Of a DNA stretch of 7,554 bases, positions 1 to 4,672 are shown in pieces (position 1 is the stretch's first letter; the number at the start of each line of letters is the position of its first letter). Under the pieces are notes generated by a model. That model was not told the origin of the DNA, ran no database searches, and saw nothing but the letters and a program-made list of their open reading frames with translations. The stretch is taken from assembly GCA_025362615.1 (NCBI GenBank), contig JANYFQ010000270.1:1-7554 (forward strand), written 5' to 3'. Source of the DNA: Hymenobacter sp. (lineage in GTDB: Bacteria; Bacteroidota; Bacteroidia; Cytophagales; Hymenobacteraceae). The position numbers and the translations under genes were made by a program.

Positions 1-1
1 C

Positions 2-1855
2 TACCAGGAGCTGGCCGTGACCTTGCAGCAGCCGGCCGTGCAAAACCGGCAGCTGGTGCTGCGCTTCCGCTTGTTTGATGATGGGCTGGGGTTTCGGTAC
101 GAGTTTCCGGAGCAGCCCAACCTGAAGTATTTCACGGTGTCGGACGAGCGCACCGAGTTCAACCTCGCCGCCGACCACAAGGCGTTCTGGATTCGGGGCG
201 ACTACGACACCAACGAATACCTGTACTCGACCACCCGGCTGAGCGAAGTGGGGGCGGCCAGCTACAAGGTCACGCCCGAAATCAGCACCCAGGTGCCCAT
301 TGCAGGTAACGCCGTGCAAACGCCGCTGATGCTCAAGAGCGCCGATGGGCTGTATATCAACATCCACGAGGCGGCGCTGGTGAACTACCCTGCCCTGGCC
401 CTGCTGGTGAACGGGGCCACCCACGGCCTCACGGCGCAGCTCGCGCCCAGCGCGGCCGGACTTGACAGCAAAGCCTTTTTGCAAGCGCCGGAGCACACGC
501 CCTGGCGCACGATTGTGGTGGCCGACAACGCCCCGGCCATCCTGGCATCCAAGCTGATTCTGAATTTGAACGAGCCGACCAAACTCACCGATACGGGCTG
601 GATTAAGCCCCAGAAATTCGTGGGCGTGTGGTGGGAGATGCACGTCAACAAGGGCAACTGGTACTACGCCGACGCCACCAACATCAAGCTGGCCGACACC
701 GATTTTAGCCAGCTCAAGCCCACCGGCCGGCACTCGGCCAACACCGCCAATGTGAAGCGCTACATCGACTTTGCCGCCAAAAACGGCCTGCAAAGCGTGC
801 TGGTCGAAGGCTGGAACGTGGGCTGGGAAGACTGGTTTGGCAACTGGAAAGAGGAGGTGTTTGATTTCGTGACCCCGTACCCCGATTTCAGTGTGGACGA
901 ATTGCAGCGCTACGCCGCCGGCAAGGGCGTGAAGCTCATCATGCACCACGAAACCAGCGGCTCGGTCACGAACTACGAGCGGCGGATGGATGCGGCCCTG
1001 GGCTTCATGAAAGCGCACGGCTACGACGCGGTGAAATCGGGCTACGTGGGCCGCATCATCCCGCGCGGCGAGCACCACGACGGGCAATGGATGGTGAACC
1101 ACTACGTGCGCGCCGCCCAGAAAACCGCCGAAAACCGCATCATGGTCGATATGCACGAATCGGTGCGCCCGACCGGCCTGCACCGCACCTACCCCAACTG
1201 GCTGGCCAACGAAGCCGCCCGCGGCAACGAGTTCAACGCCTGGAGCCAGGGCAACCCGCCCGAGCACGAAACCATCCTGCCCTTCACCCGCCTCATGGGC
1301 GGCCCGATGGACTACACCCCCGGCATCTTCCAAATCAAGCTCGATGCCTACAACCCGGCTCAAAACAAAGGCAAGCAAGTCCACACCACCCTGGCCAAGC
1401 AGCTGGCCCTGTACGTGACCATGTACTCGCCCCTGCAAATGGCCGCCGACCTGCCCGAAACCTACGAGCGATTCCCCGATGCCTTCCAGTTCATCCGCGA
1501 CGTGGCCGTGGACTGGGACGACACCCGCATCCTGGCCGCCGAGCCGGGCGACTACCTCACCATCGCCCGCCAGGCCAAAGGCAAAAACGAGTGGTACCTG
1601 GGCAGCATCACCGACGAGCAACCCCGCCAGCAGCCCGTAAAGCTCGACTTCCTCGCGCCCGGCACCCGCTACACCGCCACCATCTACGCCGACGGCGCTG
1701 GGGCCGATTGGGAGAAAAACCCAATGGCCTACCAAATCCAACAAGTGCTGGTGGATAGCAAATCGGTCCTCACCCTGAAGCTGGCGGCCGGCGGCGGCGC
1801 AGCGGTGAGCTTTAAGGTTGCGACAACCGGAAAAATACCAAGCAAACAAAACTAA
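2..1855 (+). CDS. GH97 family alpha-glucosidase (SusB-type, inverting), 5' end outside the window
   Basis: Exo-acting glycoside hydrolase of family GH97, probably releasing glucose from alpha-glucosides in the periplasm. The reading frame is open to the left edge, so the signal peptide and true start are missing; the GTG at 17 is internal. Numbering from that GTG, residues 1-200 form the N-terminal beta-sandwich, about 200-510 the TIM barrel (opening with GVWWEMHVNKGNW), and about 510-612 the C-terminal beta domain. Glu312 (MHHETS), Glu381 (MHESVRPTG), Glu399 (ANEAARG) and Glu405 (RGNEF) are spaced 69, 18 and 6 apart. As I recall, this matches Bacteroides SusB Glu439, Glu508, Glu526 and Glu532, the catalytic and calcium-binding set. 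Where retaining GH97 enzymes carry a nucleophile Asp, this protein has VKSGYVG, which points to the inverting alpha-glucosidase branch. IHEAAL (Glu118) may supply the remaining Ca ligand. A tail of about 12 residues follows the usual AAGGG-AVSF end. No susC/susD partner is visible. Confidence 0.93.
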   Translation, partial: YQELAVTLQQPAVQNRQLVLRFRLFDDGLGFRYEFPEQPNLKYFTVSDERTEFNLAADHKAFWIRGDYDTNEYLYSTTRLSEVGAASYKVTPEISTQVPIAGNAVQTPLMLKSADGLYINIHEAALVNYPALALLVNGATHGLTAQLAPSAAGLDSKAFLQAPEHTPWRTIVVADNAPAILASKLILNLNEPTKLTDTGWIKPQKFVGVWWEMHVNKGNWYYADATNIKLADTDFSQLKPTGRHSANTANVKRYIDFAAKNGLQSVLVEGWNVGWEDWFGNWKEEVFDFVTPYPDFSVDELQRYAAGKGVKLIMHHETSGSVTNYERRMDAALGFMKAHGYDAVKSGYVGRIIPRGEHHDGQWMVNHYVRAAQKTAENRIMVDMHESVRPTGLHRTYPNWLANEAARGNEFNAWSQGNPPEHETILPFTRLMGGPMDYTPGIFQIKLDAYNPAQNKGKQVHTTLAKQLALYVTMYSPLQMAADLPETYERFPDAFQFIRDVAVDWDDTRILAAEPGDYLTIARQAKGKNEWYLGSITDEQPRQQPVKLDFLAPGTRYTATIYADGAGADWEKNPMAYQIQQVLVDSKSVLTLKLAAGGGAAVSFKVATTGKIPSKQN

Positions 1856-1861
1856 ATTTGC

Positions 1862-1869
1862 TACTTTTG
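1862..1869 (+). promoter_or_regulatory. Bacteroidota -7 promoter element (TACTTTTG) for the orphan gene
   Basis: TACTTTTG is a perfect match to the Bacteroidota -7 consensus TAnnTTTG. It lies six bases after the GH97 stop and 24 bases before the ATG at 1894. No TTG -33 element is evident 19-21 bases upstream, so only half of the promoter is recognisable. It would give a leader of roughly 15-20 bases, which supports 1894 rather than the upstream TTG at 1858 as the start of the next gene. Confidence 0.5.
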
Positions 1870-1893
1870 CGCCACACCGCACAAACCGTATTT

Positions 1894-2349
1894 ATGGCAA
1901 CCGAAAATAGTGTCGCTGTTTTTAGCAGAGTTTTTGAATTTTGCGCCAACTCAATAGTTCTTGGTGAACCAACTGGGTCTGCTTTTTTCCGAGCATTCTT
2001 CCAAGAATTTCCGGCGTTAGCAAAAGAACAAGAGCTGGAAAATAATTCCTCGTTTGGAACGGCAGGCCCTAACAGGCTGGACATTATTCGATTTAAAAGA
2101 TTTGAAATTAAATTAATTTTCTCTCCAAACGGCTTGCTCCAAGCCGTTATTAAGATGCCATCAGCGGAGTTCACACCCCTTAAACATTTCTTAAAGCAAG
2201 AATACCCTCACGTTCCACCTTTTGTAAGTTGGGAAAGAGGGCTGATGGGAATGTACGAGGCTCTGACACTTAATTCTGTAAATATGGAAGCAACATTCAC
2301 GAGCTTCCTTGGATTTAACTGCTTATTACACATTAAAAAGAAAGATTAA
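1894..2349 (+). CDS. AT-rich orphan protein of unknown function (151 aa)
   Basis: I do not recognise this protein. Starting at ATG 1894 it is 151 residues, phenylalanine-rich in its N-terminal half (FSRVFEF, FFRAFFQEF), with a basic patch RLDIIRFKRFEIKL in the middle and a lysine-rich end (HIKKKD). There is no clear signal peptide, membrane helix or catalytic motif. The ATG follows a perfect -7 box and is preferred over an in-frame TTG at 1858 that would overlap that box. Base composition differs sharply from the neighbours: three sampled 60-base lines have 24, 21 and 20 G+C, against 44 in a sampled GH97 line. This suggests recent acquisition. An antisense frame (1812-2174) exists, but it lacks a promoter-like box and overlaps the GH97 end. 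The gene stops two bases before the cupin remnant. Confidence 0.55.
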   Translation: MATENSVAVFSRVFEFCANSIVLGEPTGSAFFRAFFQEFPALAKEQELENNSSFGTAGPNRLDIIRFKRFEIKLIFSPNGLLQAVIKMPSAEFTPLKHFLKQEYPHVPPFVSWERGLMGMYEALTLNSVNMEATFTSFLGFNCLLHIKKKD

Positions 2350-2351
2350 TA

Positions 2352-2570
2352 ATGAATTCAATGGCCAAAAAACAACTCCTATTTCAGGAAATAGCCGCCA
2401 AGCTCCAGCAGCAAGGCTTCGGCATCGAAAAGCAAGACCAAACCCGCTTATGGGGTGGTTTCTTCGTGATTGATGAAATCCAGGCTCAGTAATTCGCCAA
2501 CACGTATTTCAACGGTCTGACCGTTATGCAACATGATTTTAAATGGCAGATTGAAATTAATGAAAAATAA
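2352..2570 (+). pseudogene. Remnant of a phosphoheptose / mannose-6-phosphate isomerase-like cupin gene
   Basis: Starting at ATG 2352 (or more naturally ATG 2361, MAKKQLLFQ), the frame encodes a protein start containing QQQGFGIEKQDQTRLWGG followed by FFVIDEIQAQ, then a TAA at 2490-2492. Reading through in the same frame gives FANTYFNGLTV before similarity fades and a second TAA ends the frame at 2568-2570. From memory, intact Bacteroidota cupins of this type (about 160-170 residues) carry a TRPWGGFFVIDE...QAQQFA...YF region at this point. The stop therefore replaces the second Gln of QAQQFA (CAA to TAA), and Leu replaces the usual Pro before WGG. The cupin barrel with its metal ligands is absent. 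The piece runs directly into the terminator at 2569. An expressed peptide of about 46 residues cannot be excluded, but no function is likely. Confidence 0.7.
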
Positions 2571-2596
2571 AAAGCCCGGTAATTGCCGGGCTTTTT
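2569..2596. terminator. Bidirectional intrinsic terminator
   Basis: A perfect inverted repeat: AAAAAGCCCGG, a six-base loop, then CCGGGCTTTTT. The GC core is 6 bp (2574-2579 with 2586-2591), flanked by A5 and T5, so it works as a Rho-independent terminator on both strands. It ends transcription of the orphan gene and cupin remnant on the plus strand, and of the toxin cluster on the minus strand, whose last stop lies 23 bases away. Confidence 0.9.
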
Positions 2597-2619
2597 CGTT
2601 TGCTGAAATGACAGGGTTA

Positions 2620-2805
2620 TTACGCCGCTTCGTCGAATTTAAGATTTTTCAACACAGCCGCTAGTTCCTGTTGAAGCTGAGCACCTGAATCGGGCTGCGT
2701 TGTCAGCGAAATATTGTACTGTTTTTGCAGTTGCTCCCAATCGGCAATCGGAATGAAAACGCCGGTAATGGTACCCTTGGCATCGGAAAGATATTTCAGG
2801 TCCAT
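2620..2805 (-). CDS. Small protein encoded downstream of the RelE-like toxin (possible antitoxin, 61 aa)
   Basis: A 61-residue acidic protein starting MDLKYLSDAKG, with a short beta-strand-like segment (TITGVFIPIADWEQLQKQY) and a helical, acidic C-terminal half ending AAVLKNLKFDEAA. Short proteins of the form 'xYxxDxxGxxxGVFIPIxxW' commonly sit beside RelE-like toxin genes in Bacteroidota; that is from memory, and its role as an antitoxin or accessory antitoxin is inferred. The frame stays open further upstream to 3009, but that part lies antisense-free inside the toxin gene in another frame and is a shadow. ATG 2805 is chosen because it follows the toxin stop by 17 bases. No Shine-Dalgarno sequence is visible, as is usual in this phylum. 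It is the last gene of the cluster before the terminator. Confidence 0.72.
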   Translation of the reverse strand: MDLKYLSDAKGTITGVFIPIADWEQLQKQYNISLTTQPDSGAQLQQELAAVLKNLKFDEAA

Positions 2806-2822
2806 CTGATTTTGCTTTTTAA

Positions 2823-3155
2823 CTAACTGACAGGCAACGCGGCCAGCAATTCTGCCAAGCGTTTGTCCGAGATGGAATCCTGCTCGGCCTTGTCGTAAAT
2901 TGAGAGTAGATAAACTGTTTCGCGCACGGCCAACACGCAAGTAATTACGCGGGCACCGCCGCTTTTGCCACCGCCTTTGCTGGCAATTTTCAAGCGAACT
3001 TTGTAGCAATTCTGGCCCAGTGAGGTGCCGGTTCGGGGTGATATTTTGAGGGCTGCAATGAGTTCAGCAGCCTCTTCGGTCAGTGACCGATATTTGCGAG
3101 CAAGTTTCTTAAGTTCTTGCTCAAACGAACCGGCAAACTTAATTCTGTAACCCAC
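2823..3155 (-). CDS. RelE/ParE-family type II toxin
   Basis: About 110 residues, normal for RelE/ParE toxins, which are mostly ribosome-dependent mRNA endonucleases (RelE) or gyrase poisons (ParE). The order of elements fits: strand YRIKF, helices SFEQELKKLARKYRSLTEE and AAELIAAL, then GTSLGQNCYKVRLKIASK, the basic loop GGGKSGGARVIT, and the C-terminal strand VYLLSIYDKAEQ. The clustered Lys/Arg and the Tyr of IYDK are plausible active-site residues; the exact catalytic set cannot be assigned by eye. No ATG exists near the beginning. An in-frame TAA lies just before TTG 3167, so the start must be TTG 3167, CTG 3164 or GTG 3155; GTG gives VGYRIKF, closest to the family's usual start. The start lies inside the end of the upstream gene (17-29 base overlap), so translation is probably coupled to it. 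Confidence 0.85.
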   Translation of the reverse strand: MGYRIKFAGSFEQELKKLARKYRSLTEEAAELIAALKISPRTGTSLGQNCYKVRLKIASKGGGKSGGARVITCVLAVRETVYLLSIYDKAEQDSISDKRLAELLAALPVS

Positions 3156-3438
3156 GCAATTCAGCAATTAAAGCGTCGGCATCCGGTCCTTCCTCGCGTC
3201 GTCCTGCCAGAATTTCGTTGAGTTCCGCTACCGCTGCCAGAATATTGGCCTCGGTTTGGTTGCGGGCGACAACGGGCTCACGGGTCGCTGTTTTTTTCAG
3301 CGCTTGCCGCGTGGTTACGGTTGGCGCATTGCCGTTGCCATTGGGTACCAGCGCCGTTTTTACGCGCATTTTCTTGAAAAGCGAGGCCAAAAGCTGGCTT
3401 TCGGCCTCGGAAGAAGGAGTGACGAGGTAAGAATTCAT
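3139..3438 (-). CDS. Putative antitoxin encoded upstream of the RelE-like toxin (99 aa)
   Basis: A 99-residue protein whose N-terminus (MNSYLVTPSSEAESQLLASL, then FKKMRVK) has the short strand-helix form of small Bacteroidota antitoxins acting on RelE-like toxins. A low-complexity linker rich in Asn, Thr and Ala follows (about residues 32-55), then a helical acidic C-terminus (EANILAAVAELNEILAGRRE, DADALIAELRGLQN) of the kind that wraps a toxin. The family match is by general resemblance only. Its 3' end overlaps the toxin start, which is typical of antitoxin-toxin pairs. Start ATG 3438 is the first in frame. A 51-base gap separates it from the Fe-S carrier gene upstream, so it may be read from that gene's promoter or from one hidden in the gap. 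Confidence 0.7.
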   Translation of the reverse strand: MNSYLVTPSSEAESQLLASLFKKMRVKTALVPNGNGNAPTVTTRQALKKTATREPVVARNQTEANILAAVAELNEILAGRREEGPDADALIAELRGLQN

Positions 3439-3452
3439 GGCACCAGAAAATC

Positions 3453-3488
3453 AATCAGCGAACCCAAAAAAACAGCGTAAATCAGCGA
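3453..3488. repeat. 9-bp direct repeat upstream of the toxin cluster
   Basis: AATCAGCGA occurs at 3453-3461 and again at 3480-3488, with 27-base periodicity, in the gap just upstream of the putative antitoxin start at 3438. The second copy is also part of a 6-bp palindrome with a 3-base loop, TAAATC-AGC-GATTTA (3478-3492), that overlaps the stop codon of the Fe-S carrier gene. The position fits an operator for an autoregulating antitoxin, but there is no direct evidence for that role. Confidence 0.3.
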
Positions 3489-3489
3489 T

Positions 3490-3837
3490 TTAGGCCGAGA
3501 ACGACGAACCGCAGCCGCAGGTGCTTTTGGCCTGCGGGTTGTTGAAGACAAAGCCTCGGGCGTTCAAACCGTCCTGAAAATCGACTTCCATGCCCAGCAC
3601 GTACATGGCGTGTTTTTTATCCATCACGAGCAGTACGCCGTCGAGGTCGTAGGTTTCGTCGGCTTCCTTGGCTTTGTCGAAGCCGAGCAGGTAGCTCATG
3701 CCCGAGCAGCCGCCGCCCTGCACCCCGATGCGGAGGCCGTAGTCGGCGGGCACGTTTTTCTCCTGGATGATATTTTTGACCTCCACGAGGGCGCGGGGGG
3801 TGAGGGCAATGGGGGCGAGGGTGGCAACGCTGGCCAT
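3490..3837 (-). CDS. A-type iron-sulfur cluster carrier (HesB/IscA/ErpA family)
   Basis: A 115-residue protein matching the A-type carrier family along its whole length. These proteins accept Fe-S clusters from the assembly scaffold (Isc or Suf) and pass them to apo-enzymes in the cytoplasm. The three conserved cysteines are all present: Cys44 in QGGGCSGMSY, and Cys107 and Cys109 in STCGCGSSF at the C-terminus. The segments LTPRALVEVKNII, YGLRIGVQGG, MEVDFQDGLNARGFVFNNP are typical. Which subtype it is (IscA, SufA or ErpA) cannot be told from sequence alone, so no symbol is given. ATG 3837 is preceded by a perfect -7 box with a leader of about 20 bases. It lies upstream of the toxin cluster on the same strand with no strong terminator between, and is divergent from the gene at 4039. 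Confidence 0.95.
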   Translation of the reverse strand: MASVATLAPIALTPRALVEVKNIIQEKNVPADYGLRIGVQGGGCSGMSYLLGFDKAKEADETYDLDGVLLVMDKKHAMYVLGMEVDFQDGLNARGFVFNNPQAKSTCGCGSSFSA

Positions 3838-3865
3838 AAAATTGAGTGGGTTGAAAGTGTGAAGA

Positions 3866-3873
3866 CAAAGATA
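3866..3873 (-). promoter_or_regulatory. -7 promoter element (TATCTTTG) of the Fe-S carrier gene
   Basis: On the minus strand TATCTTTG matches TAnnTTTG exactly, 28 bases before the ATG at 3837. The expected TTG -33 element is not recognisable at 19-21 bases upstream. The match and its position at the start of a confidently called gene make it a likely promoter core. Confidence 0.55.
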
Positions 3874-3936
3874 CGGCCGCCGGGTAGCAGCGCGTTGGGA
3901 GCAGAAACAGCAGTAGTCTGGCTGCGGTTCAGGCCG

Positions 3937-3944
3937 TAAGTTTG
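3937..3944 (+). promoter_or_regulatory. Distal -7 promoter element (TAAGTTTG)
   Basis: A perfect TAnnTTTG match on the plus strand, about 95 bases before the ATG at 4039, within the divergent intergenic region. It could be a second, upstream promoter for the membrane protein gene with a longer leader. No clear -33 element accompanies it. Confidence 0.35.
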
Positions 3945-4005
3945 CGTAGCGGCACCCGTTCTGGTCACGACTTGGTCGGGGTTCCGGCTTTAACTGTTTA
4001 CTTTT

Positions 4006-4013
4006 TAACTTTG
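4006..4013 (+). promoter_or_regulatory. Proximal -7 promoter element (TAACTTTG) of the membrane protein gene
   Basis: TAACTTTG matches the Bacteroidota -7 consensus exactly and lies 25 bases before the ATG at 4039, the same geometry as the other promoter boxes in this window. The local sequence is AT-rich (TTTACTTTTTAACTTTGG). A -33 TTG at the standard distance is not clear. Confidence 0.55.
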
Positions 4014-4038
4014 GTCAGGCAACGGCCTGATAATCCGC

Positions 4039-4575
4039 ATGAACGATACCGCGTACCTCTTCGACCTTCTCAAAATTATTTTGCCGGCGCTGATTGTCGC
4101 GGGTTCTATCTTCCTGCTTTTCCGGCAGTTCCTGGACCGTGAGCAACAGCGCCGCCTTATCGAGCTGCGGCTCGAAAGCAGCAAAGCCACGCTGCCCTTG
4201 CGCCTGCAAGCCTACGAGCGGGTGATTTTGTTGCTCGAACGCATCTCGCCCAACAATATTCTGGTGCGCCTGAGCAGCGCGGGCCAAACCGCTTCGGAGT
4301 ACCACCGGGTGCTGCAAGAGGAAATTCGGGCCGAGTACGACCACAATATCTCGCAGCAGCTTTACATCTCAGCCGAGGCGTGGGTGCTGGTGAAGGAGTC
4401 CAAGGAAAACGTGCTGACGATGGTCAATCGGGCGTTTCACGGCCTGCAAAGCCCGTCGCAGGTGCGCGGCACGGAGCTGGCCAAGCGCATCCTGGAAGGG
4501 CTGATGACCGACGAGGCCGACCCCACAGCGCAGGCCATCGACGCGGTGAAACGCGAGGCGTCGGGGCTGTTTTGA
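4039..4575 (+). CDS. Conserved Bacteroidota protein with one N-terminal membrane helix (DUF7935-like)
   Basis: A 178-residue protein with a single hydrophobic segment at about residues 8-30 (LLKIILPALIVAGSIFLLF), followed by a charged helix (RQFLDREQQRRLIELRLE) and a mostly helical soluble domain. The core motif LQAYERVILLLERISPNN (about 57-73) and the later AEYDHNISQQLYISAEAW are well conserved in a Bacteroidota-only family of unknown function; I recall it as DUF7935 but cannot verify the label. It is probably anchored in the inner membrane with the bulk in the cytoplasm (positive charges follow the helix). It is divergent from the Fe-S carrier gene and convergent with bshA. Its TGA is one base from the GTAG head of the REPIN. 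The biochemical function is unknown. Confidence 0.85.
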   Translation: MNDTAYLFDLLKIILPALIVAGSIFLLFRQFLDREQQRRLIELRLESSKATLPLRLQAYERVILLLERISPNNILVRLSSAGQTASEYHRVLQEEIRAEYDHNISQQLYISAEAWVLVKESKENVLTMVNRAFHGLQSPSQVRGTELAKRILEGLMTDEADPTAQAIDAVKREASGLF

Positions 4576-4576
4576 G

Positions 4577-4672
4577 GTAGCGCGGGTTTTCAACCCGCGC
4601 GTCAGGCCCCCAAGCCGGTTCCAACAATTGCGTGCCCGACGACCTAACGCACGGGCTGAAAAGCCGCGCTAC
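4577..4672. repeat. REPIN-like element: two GTAG-headed REP hairpins in inverted orientation
   Basis: Two 30-base arms, 4577-4606 (+) and 4643-4672 (-), are inverted copies that agree at 26 of 30 positions and are separated by 36 bases. Each arm starts with GTAG, the tetranucleotide typical of REP elements mobilised by REP-associated tyrosine transposases (RAYTs), and continues into a palindrome. The left hairpin is perfect: GCGCGGGTT (4580-4588), loop TTC, AACCCGCGC (4592-4600). The right hairpin carries one mismatch and wobbles. The element fills the space between two converging genes. It may also help to terminate both transcripts. No RAYT gene is in the window, so it would be mobilised in trans. 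The assignment rests on structure alone; genome copy number is not visible here. Confidence 0.75.

Noticed and set aside
1087..1758. Long plus-strand frame inside the GH97 gene, rich in Arg, Pro and His
   Set aside because: It overlaps a confidently assigned GH97 catalytic domain; the composition is typical of a shifted frame in GC-rich DNA.
1812..2174. Minus-strand frame of 120 codons antisense to the orphan gene
   Set aside because: It overlaps the GH97 3' end and has no promoter-like box. The plus-strand frame has a perfect -7 box and a natural start, so it is preferred, though not proven.
2806..3009. Upstream extension of the 61-aa gene into the toxin gene
   Set aside because: This part is Arg/Gln-rich shadow sequence of the toxin gene; the protein-like sequence begins at MDLKYLSDAKG (2805).
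3610..3968. Several frames opposite or shifted relative to the Fe-S carrier gene
   Set aside because: They overlap a full-length, fully conserved A-type carrier, and the translations are low-complexity Ala/Gly/Pro/His shadows.
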